DNA from: Rhodanobacter sp.
GTDB lineage: Bacteria > Pseudomonadota > Gammaproteobacteria > Xanthomonadales > Rhodanobacteraceae
DNA length: 64,000 nt
Assembly (NCBI GenBank): GCA_030148505.1
Contig: JASBTI010000012.1
Coordinates: forward strand, 62,001-126,000
Direction of reading: 5' to 3'
The position numbers were made by a program, and so were the translations under genes. Each line of letters opens with the position of its first letter. Positions within the stretch are counted from its first letter, which is position 1. Below are positions 44,024 through 53,171 of this stretch, in pieces. The notes beneath the pieces were generated by a model that worked only from the letters and a program-made list of their open reading frames with translations, did not search any database and had not been told where the DNA came from.

Positions 44024-44866
44024 ATGACGATTCTGATTTTCGGCGGCAGCAGCCAAATTGGCCATTTTTTGTTGCCTCGTCTGCTTCAGCGTGGTGATTC
44101 GGTACTGGCATTGAGCAGAAACCCACCTGCAAGCGCGCAAGGGGGCCTGATTTGGATGCGCGGTGAGCTGCCCACCCATATCCCCGCATTGCCTCCGTTG
44201 TCGGCAATCCTCTGTTTCGGACCGCTGCCGGCGTTTGCCGAGTGGCTTGCCCATGTGTCGCTGATCGGCACGCCGCAAGTGATTGCGACCAGCTCCATGA
44301 GCGCCGAAAGCAAGCGGGATTCGCAGGTGCCGGCGGAGCGGGCGCTTTCCCGTCAGCTGCGCGAAGGCGAGCTCGCCCTGGCAAACGCTTGTGCGCAGCA
44401 TGGCCTTGCCTGGACGGTGCTGCGACCCACCCTGGTTTACGGTGCCGGGCTCGACAGGAGCCTTACTCCGATCGCGCGTCGTGCATCACGCGCTCGCTGC
44501 TTTCCCTTGCCGGCCGGTAGCGGCCTGCGCCAGCCGGTGCACGCCGACGATATCGCCCAGGCCGTGCTATCAGCCCTGGGTAACGGAGCAGTGGCCGGCC
44601 GCGTCTTGCCGATAGGTGGTGGCGAGCGTTTCACCGCGGGGGAAATGTTCATTCGCGTGCGTGGCAGCTTGTCCGTGGCCACCTTGCCATTGCCATTGCC
44701 ATCGTGGCTGCTGCGGCTCGCACGTCATACGCTGCCGCAGTTGCGGGGGCCGTTGCATCGGCTAGATGCTGACCTGATTGCCGACAATAGCGAACTGCAG
44801 CGCCTGCTGGGAGTCCAGCCCCGGCCTTTCAGGCCGGATGCTTCCATGTGGACGCCACCTGGTTAA
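44024..44866 (+). CDS. NAD(P)-binding epimerase/reductase-like protein (extended SDR)
   Basis: 280 residues. A Rossmann nucleotide-binding start (ILIFGGSSQIGHFLLPRL) and TVLRPTLVYGAGLD, with VHADDIAQAVLSAL near the C-terminus, place it among NAD-dependent epimerase/dehydratase-like proteins. The usual YxxxK catalytic pair is not evident, so it may be a reductase or a non-catalytic relative. It is tightly linked to the TPR gene (7-base gap). Confidence 0.8.
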   Translation: MTILIFGGSSQIGHFLLPRLLQRGDSVLALSRNPPASAQGGLIWMRGELPTHIPALPPLSAILCFGPLPAFAEWLAHVSLIGTPQVIATSSMSAESKRDSQVPAERALSRQLREGELALANACAQHGLAWTVLRPTLVYGAGLDRSLTPIARRASRARCFPLPAGSGLRQPVHADDIAQAVLSALGNGAVAGRVLPIGGGERFTAGEMFIRVRGSLSVATLPLPLPSWLLRLARHTLPQLRGPLHRLDADLIADNSELQRLLGVQPRPFRPDASMWTPPG

Positions 44867-44986
44867 AACGCGCCTCCTTGGCGAGCGTGCGCGCATCCGG
44901 GTTCGCATTGCCCGCGTTTTGCCCGCAATCGGCCGCTCGTGTTCATGGTGGTGCCGGGGTCCAGGCCCTATGATCGAAACATCTGA

Positions 44987-47347
44987 TTGCCGGATTTCTT
45001 CACGTTGGCTTTTTTGACACGTACTCGCTCCTTCGCGCGCGCCAGCTGGCACTGGTTGCGCATTCCGTTCTGGGTCAGCATGGGGCTGTTGCTCGGTTTT
45101 GTGCTGCCTTACATCCTGGTGCTGAACCAGCGGGTACAGGACCGTTTCAGCGACCTGGTGTTTGCCGTGCCCACCCGCGTCTACGCGCGGCCCCTGCCGC
45201 TGGCCGCTGGCGAGCCGATGACCCCTGCCGCGCTGAAGCTGGAGCTGACGTTTGCCGGCTACAGCGATGACGGCAAGGGACGGGTACCGGGTAGCTGGGT
45301 GGAGCAGGGCAATCGTTTCACCATTTCCTCGCGGGGTTATGCCGGCCCGGACGGCGGTGAGCTTCCCGATCGCATCAGGATCACGCTTGGCAACGGCATC
45401 GTGCGCTCGGTGGAGGATGCGGCCAGCGGCAAGCGTATCGCCAAAACCCATCTCGATCCGGCGCGCATCGCGACGCTTTATGGCGCCAAGCAGGAGGATC
45501 GTCGCATCGTGCGGCTGAGCAACGTGCCACCGCTGTTGTTGAGTGGCCTGCAGGCGGTCGAGGACCGCGATTTCAAACACCATATTGGCATCGACTTCGC
45601 CGCCATCGCGCGGGCTGCGCTAGCCAACCTGAGGGCTGGCCACACGGTACAGGGTGGCTCGACGCTGACCCAGCAGCTGGTGCGCAACCTGTTTCTGAAT
45701 CGCGACCAGACCTTTACCCGCAAGATCAACGAAGCACTGATGTCGATGTTGCTTGAGGCGCATTACAGCAAGGGTCGCATTCTCGAGGCCTACGTCAACG
45801 ATGTGTTTCTCGGCCAGCAGGGCAGCCAGGCGGTACACGGTTTCGCTGCCGCCTCGGAGTTCTATTTTGCGCGTCGGCTGGAGGATCTACGGCCGCAGGA
45901 GATCGCGCTGCTAGTCGGCATGGTGAAAGGGCCTAGCTACTACGATCCGCGGCGTTATCCGTCGCGCGCACTGGCGCGGCGAAATCTGGTATTGCAGGAG
46001 TTCGCCACGACCGGTCTGCTGACCGCAGCGCAGACCAATGCCGCCCAGGCCGCGCCGCTGGACATCGTCAGCAACGGTCAGCTGCCGCACAACCGCTTTC
46101 CCGCGTTCATGCAGCTGGTGCGCAAACAGATCATTGCCGACTTCGACGAGCAGTCTCTGCGCCAGGGCAACCTGTCGATTTTCACCACCCTCGATCCAGC
46201 GGCGCAACTGTATACCGAGCAGGCGATTGACAGCACCTTGAAAGGTCTCGGCAAGCGCGGTCACGGCATCCAGGCCGCCGGGGTGGTGACCAATGCGCGT
46301 ACCGGCAACGTACTGGCCGTGGTCGGCAGCCGAATTCCCGGTGACACCGGCTTCAATCGCGCGCTGGATGCGCGTCGACCGATCGGTTCGCTGGTGAAAC
46401 CGTTTGTCTACCTGGTGGCCTTGACGCAGCCGGATCGCTGGAATCTGGCCAGCTTGCTGGATGATAGCCCGCTCAGCATGCGAGAACCGGATGGCAGTAC
46501 CTGGACCCCGCACAATGACGACAACCAGAGTCACGGTCGGGTACCGATGATCGACGCACTTGCCCACTCCTGGAATATCGCCAGCATCCGCCTGGGGCTG
46601 GCCGTGGGCCTGCCTCGGGTTCGCGCGTTTCTCGAGTCATTCGGTCTCGGTGACGTCAATCCGGGACCCTCGCTGCTGATCGGCGCACTGGATCTGGCAC
46701 CCCTGCAGGTGGCTCAGATGTATCAATATCTCGCTGCGGACGGGCATGCGTTGCCACTGGTGGCGGTGCGTGGCGTGCTCGATGGCAAAGGGCGCACGAT
46801 CAAGCGTTATCAGGTGCAGGGCGGCAAGGGTGAATACCGTCAGGCCGTGGCGCAGATTACCTGGGCGATGCAACAGGTGGCGCTGTACGGTACCGCCCAC
46901 TCCATCGGCGATTCGGGACTGGCCTGGCTGCATGCCGCGGGCAAGACCGGCACCAGTAACGACATGCGCGACAGCTGGTTCGCCGGGTTTACCGGCGAAC
47001 ATCTGGCGGTGTTCTGGATGGGCCGTGACGACAACAAGCCGACAACCCTGTTCGGTGCCAGTGGTGCCTTGCGAGCATGGCGCGATCTCTTCGCTAAGCT
47101 GCCGACCCGACCGCTGTCCGCGGTGCCGGGCGATGGCCTGGAAATGGCCTGGATCAATCCGGCTAACGGCAAGCGTACCGACCCGCAATGCCAGGGTGCG
47201 TTGCAAGTGCCGGTGGTGGCTGGCAGCCTGCCTGCGGATACCGAAGGTTGTTTCTGGCAAGGTGTGCGGAGTCTCTTCGGTGGGGGTGCTGCCCCTGCGC
47301 ACGTCCAAACGGTAGCCCATCCCGCCAGCAATCCGGTTCGGAACTGA
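44987..47347 (+). CDS. mrcB: Penicillin-binding protein 1B (glycosyltransferase/transpeptidase)
   Basis: 786 residues. An N-terminal membrane anchor (about 28-50) and UB2H region are followed by the GT51 glycosyltransferase (AVEDRDFKHHIGID, GGSTLTQQLVRNLF, RKINEALMS, KGRILEAYVN) and the transpeptidase (SLVK nucleophile motif in RPIGSLVKPF, SWN in AHSWNIAS, KTGTSND). It polymerises and cross-links peptidoglycan. No ATG or GTG fits the N-terminus; TTG codons at 44987, 45005 and 45014 are the candidates, so the exact start is uncertain. A TPR lipoprotein gene follows after 2 bases. Confidence 0.94.
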   Translation: MPDFFTLAFLTRTRSFARASWHWLRIPFWVSMGLLLGFVLPYILVLNQRVQDRFSDLVFAVPTRVYARPLPLAAGEPMTPAALKLELTFAGYSDDGKGRVPGSWVEQGNRFTISSRGYAGPDGGELPDRIRITLGNGIVRSVEDAASGKRIAKTHLDPARIATLYGAKQEDRRIVRLSNVPPLLLSGLQAVEDRDFKHHIGIDFAAIARAALANLRAGHTVQGGSTLTQQLVRNLFLNRDQTFTRKINEALMSMLLEAHYSKGRILEAYVNDVFLGQQGSQAVHGFAAASEFYFARRLEDLRPQEIALLVGMVKGPSYYDPRRYPSRALARRNLVLQEFATTGLLTAAQTNAAQAAPLDIVSNGQLPHNRFPAFMQLVRKQIIADFDEQSLRQGNLSIFTTLDPAAQLYTEQAIDSTLKGLGKRGHGIQAAGVVTNARTGNVLAVVGSRIPGDTGFNRALDARRPIGSLVKPFVYLVALTQPDRWNLASLLDDSPLSMREPDGSTWTPHNDDNQSHGRVPMIDALAHSWNIASIRLGLAVGLPRVRAFLESFGLGDVNPGPSLLIGALDLAPLQVAQMYQYLAADGHALPLVAVRGVLDGKGRTIKRYQVQGGKGEYRQAVAQITWAMQQVALYGTAHSIGDSGLAWLHAAGKTGTSNDMRDSWFAGFTGEHLAVFWMGRDDNKPTTLFGASGALRAWRDLFAKLPTRPLSAVPGDGLEMAWINPANGKRTDPQCQGALQVPVVAGSLPADTEGCFWQGVRSLFGGGAAPAHVQTVAHPASNPVRN

Positions 47348-47349
47348 TC

Positions 47350-47889
47350 ATGCGACACATCGTGAAACGTTTTCTGTTGTTGGTCTGCGTGCTGGCGCTG
47401 GGTTGGTTGGCCGCCTGCAGCATTTTTTCACCTGAACCTTCAGTACAGGTGGCGCGGCCGGTGGGGCCAACACCTGCCGAGATGGTGGCCGCGATCCGTG
47501 CCGCCGGTGCGCGTGAAAATTCCATCATCGCGGTCACTCCCTTGGGTGACCCTGGCGTCACAACCCTGCGTGACGAGGCGCAGCGGGACGAGGTAGCCGG
47601 GCATTATGCCGAGGCTGCCGGCAAGCTGGACGAGGCCCTCAAACTGAGCCCCGATTCACCGGACCTGTTGCAGGACCGCGCCGAGATGGCGGTGCGCTTG
47701 AAGGATTTCACCACAGCCGAGCGGCTGGCGCGTCGGTCCTGGTCGCTGGGGCCAAAGCTGGGACCACTGTGTGCGCGCAACTGGCAGACCGTCGTCGAGG
47801 TGCGCTTGCAGGCTGGCGATCAAGCTGCTGCCGCCGACGCCCGCAAGCGCGTCGGGCAATGCCACAAGGCCGGTATTCCGCGCTATTGA
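47350..47889 (+). CDS. TPR lipoprotein, likely PBP1B activator (LpoP-like)
   Basis: 179 residues with a lipoprotein signal (lipobox LAAC, cysteine 23) and a C-terminal TPR region (RDEAQRDEVAGHYAEAAGKLDEALKLSP, LLQDRAEMAVRLKDFTTAERLARRSW). It starts 2 bases after mrcB. In Pseudomonas aeruginosa the TPR lipoprotein LpoP activates PBP1b and is encoded beside it; the shared architecture and position suggest the same role here. Sequence identity to LpoP was not checked. Confidence 0.8.
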   Translation: MRHIVKRFLLLVCVLALGWLAACSIFSPEPSVQVARPVGPTPAEMVAAIRAAGARENSIIAVTPLGDPGVTTLRDEAQRDEVAGHYAEAAGKLDEALKLSPDSPDLLQDRAEMAVRLKDFTTAERLARRSWSLGPKLGPLCARNWQTVVEVRLQAGDQAAAADARKRVGQCHKAGIPRY

Positions 47890-47909
47890 CCATCTGTCGT
47901 GCGGAGCTT

Positions 47910-47942
47910 GCGCGCCCTTGCTCCGGTTGGGGCAGGGCGCGC
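47910..47942. terminator. Hairpin between convergent lpoP-like and MAPEG genes
   Basis: GCGCGCCCT (47910-47918) pairs with AGGGCGCGC (47934-47942), extended by GC/GC after one bulged T. It occupies the short convergent gap, where a bidirectional terminator is expected. No T tract is present. Confidence 0.4.
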
Positions 47943-47950
47943 GAGGTATT

Positions 47951-48340
47951 TCAGAACAAGGCTGCCAGCAACATCACGATACCGGTCAGGCTGATCGCCC
48001 AGATCAGCGAGCGCAAGTAGGGAATGCCGACAAGATACGCCGGCAAGTACGCCAGGCGGGCCCAGAAGTAGAGCTGGGCGCCAAGCACGGTCATCCCGGT
48101 GTGGCGATTGAGGGCAAACGCGGCCAGTACGGCCACCGCGAACAGCGGGAAAGTCTCCAGGAAATTGCCGCGCGCGCGATCGAGTCGCGCGGCAATGCCG
48201 GTCAGTGGCTTGGCCTCACCATCGCGGGAACCCGCAGCCCAATCCAATCCGCGCTGGGCGAGCGAGCCGGTCGCGGCCAGCGCTATATGTGCCAGCCCCA
48301 GCAACACGCTCCACGCTAGTATGCACAGTTCAGTCGTCAT
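47951..48340 (-). CDS. MAPEG-family membrane protein
   Basis: 129 residues with four hydrophobic helices and the MAPEG pattern (RLDRARGNFLETFPLFAVAVL, then LYFWARLAYLPAYLVGIPYLRSLIWAIS). The eukaryotic relatives are glutathione-dependent membrane enzymes; bacterial members are mostly uncharacterised. It is divergent from the helicase gene. Confidence 0.85.
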   Translation of the reverse strand: MTTELCILAWSVLLGLAHIALAATGSLAQRGLDWAAGSRDGEAKPLTGIAARLDRARGNFLETFPLFAVAVLAAFALNRHTGMTVLGAQLYFWARLAYLPAYLVGIPYLRSLIWAISLTGIVMLLAALF

Positions 48341-48456
48341 CCTGTTCTTCCCCTGAGGCTACGGAGAGGCCATGGTGGAGCATTCCTTTGTCGACTGCCA
48401 GTCGCCACAACGTCGCTCGGGTATGCCGACGACGGCCACTGGGCGATACTGCGACA

Positions 48457-50445
48457 ATGATGGATATCGAGCCCTGTGACATCGACGACACCGACGCCTT
48501 GCTCGGCCCGGAGGGGCCCTTTGCCCGCGAACTGCCGAATTTCGCGCCGCGCGCCGCGCAACAGGCGATGGCACGGGCGGTCGCCCAGGCCATCGCCCAG
48601 CGCGAGACCCTGGTCGCCGAGGCGGGCACCGGGACTGGCAAGACCTATGCCTACCTCGTGCCGGCCTTGCTGTCCGGCGAGCGGGTAATCATCTCCACCG
48701 GCACCAAGGCGTTGCAGGATCAGTTGTACTTCCGCGATCTGCCGAAGGTTCGCTCGGTACTGGGTGCGCGTCTGAAGACGGCCTTGCTGAAGGGGCGGGC
48801 GAACTATCTGTGCCTGTACCGACTCGATCAGACGGTACGCGAAGGTGTCAGCTTCGAGCCTGCACTGGCGGGACAGCTGGCGACGATCCGCGCCTGGTCG
48901 GTGCGTACGCGTCGTGGCGACCGGATGGAGCTCGCTGAAGTGCCCGAGGAGTCGCCATTGTGGCCACGGGTTACTTCCACACCGGAGAATTGCCTCGGTG
49001 TGGAGTGCCCGTTCTTCGACGACTGTCACGTGGTGAAGGCGCGCCGCGAAGCGCTCGAGGCGGATATCGTGGTAGTCAATCACCACTTGCTGTTTGCCGA
49101 CCTGGCACTGAAGCAGGAGGGGTTCGGCGAGATCCTGCCGGGGGCGTCGGCCTTCATTCTGGATGAGGCGCACCAAATCCCCGAGCTGGCAGGCCAGTTT
49201 TTTTCGCAAAGCATCAGCGCGCGCCAGCTGACCGAGCTGGCACAGGACGCGCTGACCGAATGCAGCGGCATTACCGGTGCGATCGGCCTGTTGCTGGAGC
49301 CGGTCGAGGCGCTGCAGGAGGCGATACGGCGTTTGCATCTGGCGATCGATGGCCTGCCGCAACGCGGTGCGTTTCAGCTGCTCCAGCAGCGCTCCGCGAC
49401 CAGCGACGGGCTGCATCGGCTGGGCGAGTTGCTGGCCGTGCTCGCCGACTTGCTGGAGTCCCAGGCGGAGCGCTCGCGCGGTTTCGCCAACCTGCATGAG
49501 CGGGCGCAGTTGTTCGTCGCACGGCTGGATCGTATCCTCGATCAGGACGGCGACGCCGCGCCGGGCGCGCATGACGTGCGCTGGTACGAGCATTACCCGC
49601 GCGGATTTGTGCTCTACGCCACTCCGCTGGATCTGGCGGCGCCGATGCGGGACCTGCGCGAACGCACGCAGGCCGCATGGATCCACACCTCGGCAACGTT
49701 GTCGGTGGCCGGGGACTTTGGCCATTTTTCCCGTCAGCTTGGGCTTGATAATCCGCGCACACTGAGCCTGGAAAGTCCGTTCGACTATGCGCGACAGGCG
49801 CTGTGCTTCCTGCCGCCGAGGTTGCCCGATCCGGGTTCGCGCGAACATACCGAGCGGGTGATTGAAGCAGTGCTACCGGTGCTGCATGCGTCGCGCGGTC
49901 GCGCATTTTTGCTGTTTACCTCACATCGCGCGTTGCGTCGCGCAGCCGAGTTGTTGCAGGGCAAGGTGCCGTGGCCACTGTTCGTGCAGGGCACGGCGCC
50001 GCGTCCACGCCTGCTGGAAGAATTCCGCGCCAGCGGTCATGGCGTGTTGCTGGGCGCGGCCAGTTTTTGGGAAGGCGTCGACGTGGTCGGTGAGGCGCTG
50101 AGTGTCGTGGTGGTCGACAAGTTGCCGTTTGCCGCACCCGACGACCCGGTACTGATGGCGCGTTTCGACGCGCTGCAGCAGGTCGGAGTCAATCCCTTCA
50201 TGGGTTGGCAGGTGCCCAGCGCAGTGATAGCACTGAAGCAAGGTGCCGGTCGTCTGATCCGCGATGTCCACGATCGCGGTGTGCTGGTGCTGTGCGATCC
50301 TCGGATTACCGGCAAAGGTTACGGCAAACTGTTTCTAGCCAGTTTGCCGCCGATGCCGCGTACCCGGGAGCTGGCAGAGGTGCAGGCGTTCTTCGAGGCG
50401 GCATCCGAGAGCGCGGCGGCAACTATGATGCCACTCGTGGAGTAA
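48457..50445 (+). CDS. yoaA: ATP-dependent DNA helicase, DinG/YoaA type
   Basis: 662 residues of the XPD-like superfamily 2. Walker A EAGTGTGKTYAYL, the iron-sulfur cysteines (NYLCL, then NCLGVECPFFDDC), the DEAH box ILDEAHQ, and the C-terminal motifs LLFTSHRALR, GAASFWEGVD and QGAGRLIRD are in order. The length and cysteine pattern fit YoaA better than DinG. YoaA helps process stalled forks. Two adjacent ATGs (48457, 48460) are possible starts. Confidence 0.9.
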   Translation: MMDIEPCDIDDTDALLGPEGPFARELPNFAPRAAQQAMARAVAQAIAQRETLVAEAGTGTGKTYAYLVPALLSGERVIISTGTKALQDQLYFRDLPKVRSVLGARLKTALLKGRANYLCLYRLDQTVREGVSFEPALAGQLATIRAWSVRTRRGDRMELAEVPEESPLWPRVTSTPENCLGVECPFFDDCHVVKARREALEADIVVVNHHLLFADLALKQEGFGEILPGASAFILDEAHQIPELAGQFFSQSISARQLTELAQDALTECSGITGAIGLLLEPVEALQEAIRRLHLAIDGLPQRGAFQLLQQRSATSDGLHRLGELLAVLADLLESQAERSRGFANLHERAQLFVARLDRILDQDGDAAPGAHDVRWYEHYPRGFVLYATPLDLAAPMRDLRERTQAAWIHTSATLSVAGDFGHFSRQLGLDNPRTLSLESPFDYARQALCFLPPRLPDPGSREHTERVIEAVLPVLHASRGRAFLLFTSHRALRRAAELLQGKVPWPLFVQGTAPRPRLLEEFRASGHGVLLGAASFWEGVDVVGEALSVVVVDKLPFAAPDDPVLMARFDALQQVGVNPFMGWQVPSAVIALKQGAGRLIRDVHDRGVLVLCDPRITGKGYGKLFLASLPPMPRTRELAEVQAFFEAASESAAATMMPLVE

Positions 50446-50492
50446 CCCAAGGAGCGGTTCCGTAAAAGACCACGATGCGATGCGGGGGGCAC

Positions 50493-50861
50493 ATGGGCAA
50501 GGTTATCGGACTGGGCGGTATTTTCTTCAAGTCGCACGACCCGGCCGCGCTGGCGGCGTGGTACCAGAAGCATCTAGGGCTTCAAGTCGATGACTGGGGC
50601 GGCGTGCGTTTCAACGAGGACGAGGGTCGTCCCGGTTATACGCTGTGGTCGGCGTTTGCCGACGACACGGACTACTTTGCGCCGAGCGCACAGCCGTTTA
50701 TGGTCAACTTTCGCGTCGACGATCTCGATGCACTGCTGGCGCAGCTGCGCGCGGCAGGTGTCGAGGTTGACGAACGTATCGAGGACAGCGAATTCGGTCG
50801 CTTCGGCTGGATCATGGACCCTGAGGGTCGGCGTGTCGAACTATGGCAGCCAGCGGGTTGA
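50493..50861 (+). CDS. VOC-superfamily (glyoxalase/bleomycin-resistance fold) protein
   Basis: 122 residues with one pair of beta-alpha-beta-beta-beta units (GIFFKSHDPAALAAWYQKHLGL, MVNFRVDDLDALLAQLRAAGV, GWIMDPEGRRVELWQP). The fold occurs in glyoxalases, dioxygenases and drug-binding proteins; the function here is not assignable. ATG 50493 follows GGGGGG. It lies 47 bases after yoaA. Confidence 0.85.
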   Translation: MGKVIGLGGIFFKSHDPAALAAWYQKHLGLQVDDWGGVRFNEDEGRPGYTLWSAFADDTDYFAPSAQPFMVNFRVDDLDALLAQLRAAGVEVDERIEDSEFGRFGWIMDPEGRRVELWQPAG

Positions 50862-51095
50862 GGCAGTCAAAGCTAATAGGCAAGTTCCGTCGCGTAGTCA
50901 TCGATCCCGGGAACGTCATCCGGGCGTCAGCTGACTGCCCGTGCTTGCCTGCGTTTTCACCGCGGGGCCGGCCATGGTGAGGGCTGCCATCCGGATGCAG
51001 TGGAGCCGCTGCATCGATCGACCTTAGTCCGGGTTGAGTGCTGCGTCGCGAGAGATACCGCGGTCGTGGTCGCCAGCCGCTATCATGGAATACTC

Positions 51096-51788
51096 ATGAA
51101 TCTGCTTGCCATCGAAACCGCTACCGAAGCTTGTTCTGTCGCCTTGATCCACGGCGAGCAGTTGATCGCGCGCAGCGAGATCGCGCCGCGCCGCCATACT
51201 GAGTTGGTATTGCCGATGGCGGACGCCCTGCTGGCCGAGGCTGGCATTGGCCGGCATGCGCTGGACGCGATTGCGGTCGGGCGCGGTCCAGGGGCGTTCA
51301 CCGGCGTGCGACTTGGCGTATCGTTGGCACAAGGCATGGCACTGGCGCTGGATCTTCCGGTGATCACCATCTCTTCGCTGGCGGCACTAGCGCTGGAGGC
51401 GCCGGAAGAGCAAGGCACCGCGATCCTTGCGGTGATCGACGCACGCATGGGCGAGATCTATGCCGCCTGCTTTCGCCGTGACGGCGACGGTGGGTTGATC
51501 GCGCTGGATGAGGAGCAGGTCTGTACGGCTGAGGCGCTGCAGTTGCCCAGCGCCGCCACCTGGCAGGTGGTGGGTACCGGTTGGGCCGGTTATGCCACCG
51601 TGTTATGCGAGCGTCTTACCGGCACATTGCACTCCGCTGACGGCATGCGCTATCCGCAGGCGGCGCATGTTGCCGAGCTGGCCGTGCGCGAGTTCGGGGC
51701 GGGCCATGCCCAGGCGCCCGAACGGGCTCTGCCGGTATACCTGCGTGACAAGGTGGCGATGACGCTGGTGGAACGAGGCAAGGCCTGA
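51096..51788 (+). CDS. tsaB: tRNA threonylcarbamoyladenosine biosynthesis protein TsaB
   Basis: 230 residues with the ASKHA-fold start LLAIETATEACSVAL and the block VGRGPGAFTGVRLGVSLAQGMAL that defines TsaB. TsaB is the dimerisation partner of TsaD in making t6A at position 37 of ANN-decoding tRNAs. The start at 51096 aligns with the family; the frame upstream to 51000 is extension. Confidence 0.95.
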   Translation: MNLLAIETATEACSVALIHGEQLIARSEIAPRRHTELVLPMADALLAEAGIGRHALDAIAVGRGPGAFTGVRLGVSLAQGMALALDLPVITISSLAALALEAPEEQGTAILAVIDARMGEIYAACFRRDGDGGLIALDEEQVCTAEALQLPSAATWQVVGTGWAGYATVLCERLTGTLHSADGMRYPQAAHVAELAVREFGAGHAQAPERALPVYLRDKVAMTLVERGKA

Positions 51789-51867
51789 GCGCAAGCATGG
51801 CGGTCGTGTAGCCGCGCCACGCCCGTGACGGCGATCCGGTGCGGAGGGAATTACAGGTCAGGCGGAT

Positions 51868-52587
51868 TCACTCTACCTCGGGGGTCGAGCGGCGGCGGCG
51901 GGTGACGCGCTCGATCAGCAGCGGCAGCAATGCGAGCAAGGCCAGCGCACCCAGCGGCAGCAGTATTTCGCTGTGCATGAGCATGGCGGTGCTGAAGCTG
52001 TTGCTCGCACCTCTGCCTAGCACGTCGCCGATGCCGGCCCCAACCGAGCTTTCGAAAAACAAGGTGATCGTGCCACCCAGCCAGCTGGCACCTATGAACA
52101 GCCACAGTGGGCAACGCAGCCAGGCAAGCGCCACGGTGACCCCGCCAAAGGGGACGACCGGCAGAAAGCGCAGGAAAAGCGTGTAGCTTACCGGGTGGCG
52201 TTCGAACCCGTGATGCAGTCGGGCAATCAATGGCGGCGGCTGTCGCCTGCCGCTGCCGAACGCGTAGCGGCTGGCCAGATATAGGATCAGCGATCCGAGG
52301 GTCAGTCCGATCGATGAGCTGACGGTGCCGTCGACCACGCCGAACGCAAACCCCCCGGCCAGGGTTACCACGATGGTGCCGGGGATCCCGGTCGAGACGG
52401 TGAGGGTCAGCAAGCCGATATAGGCCAGTCGGCTCAACCAGGGGTTAGCGGCAATTTGCGCATGCAGTTCGTGTTGATGACGAACCAGCTGGTGTGGTGT
52501 CAGCTGATCCAGCGAGCCGGAGGCGAACAATACGATGCCCGCCAGCAGCAGCAGAATCAACGGCAGGGCGGCGCGCAGGCGATTCAA
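51868..52587 (-). CDS. TVP38/TMEM64 (VTT-domain) membrane protein
   Basis: 239 residues, five or six membrane segments. The VTT core is visible as GIPGTIVVTLAGGFAFG, GSLILYLASRYAFG and LFLRFLPVVPFGGVTVALA. These proteins are linked to lipid scrambling and DedA-type transport. Its start overlaps the deaminase stop by 4 bases, making it the last gene of the glnS group. Confidence 0.9.
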   Translation of the reverse strand: MNRLRAALPLILLLLAGIVLFASGSLDQLTPHQLVRHQHELHAQIAANPWLSRLAYIGLLTLTVSTGIPGTIVVTLAGGFAFGVVDGTVSSSIGLTLGSLILYLASRYAFGSGRRQPPPLIARLHHGFERHPVSYTLFLRFLPVVPFGGVTVALAWLRCPLWLFIGASWLGGTITLFFESSVGAGIGDVLGRGASNSFSTAMLMHSEILLPLGALALLALLPLLIERVTRRRRSTPEVE

Positions 52588-53147
52588 TATGCCGCGCCGC
52601 TGGTGCCGTAAGCGCTCAGTACCGCGCGGGCTTGATCGCGCAGGATGTCACGACGCACGCGGATGCCCCGACGTTCCAATTCACCGACCCAGTCCGCGGG
52701 AAGCGGGCCTTCATCGAACTCGGTGAGTTCCTCGACATCGTCGGACCTTGCGCCCATCAGCAGCTCGTCGATACCGGCCCAGAAGGTGCCGCCGTAACAC
52801 TGGCAGCAGGGCTGTGCGCTGCTGGCCAGTACATAGCGCCGGCCGCCGTCGTTCAGCCGGGGTCGGCCGAGGCGCTGCTGGGCAATCATGATGGCCATCA
52901 TTTCCGCATGGGCAGCCGAGCAGTTTTGTGGCAATACCCGGTTGACGGCGGCGGCGACCAGGCGGCCGTCGTCGGCATCGAAGATCGCTGCGCCAAACGG
53001 CCCGCCGCTGCCGCGTTCGACATTTTGCCGCGACAACGCAATCGCCAGGCCGACACGTTCCTCGTCGCCCTGATAGCAGCGATCGATGTCACTGACCTCG
53101 TTGACCCACGGTGGCAGCGCAAGATGGATCTGCAACGGCAACATCAT
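52584..53147 (-). CDS. Nucleoside deaminase-like zinc enzyme
   Basis: 187 residues of the cytidine/deoxycytidylate deaminase superfamily. Zinc motifs AHAEMMAI (HAE) and QPCCQCYG (PCxxC) are intact. The length and GGPFGAAIFDADDG resemble guanine deaminase or TadA-like proteins, but the substrate cannot be assigned. GGGAG precedes ATG 53147; it sits 24 bases after glnS and overlaps the VTT gene. Confidence 0.88.
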   Translation of the reverse strand: MMLPLQIHLALPPWVNEVSDIDRCYQGDEERVGLAIALSRQNVERGSGGPFGAAIFDADDGRLVAAAVNRVLPQNCSAAHAEMMAIMIAQQRLGRPRLNDGGRRYVLASSAQPCCQCYGGTFWAGIDELLMGARSDDVEELTEFDEGPLPADWVGELERRGIRVRRDILRDQARAVLSAYGTSGAAY

Positions 53148-53171
53148 GATCTCCCGCGAGATTCTGGTCGT

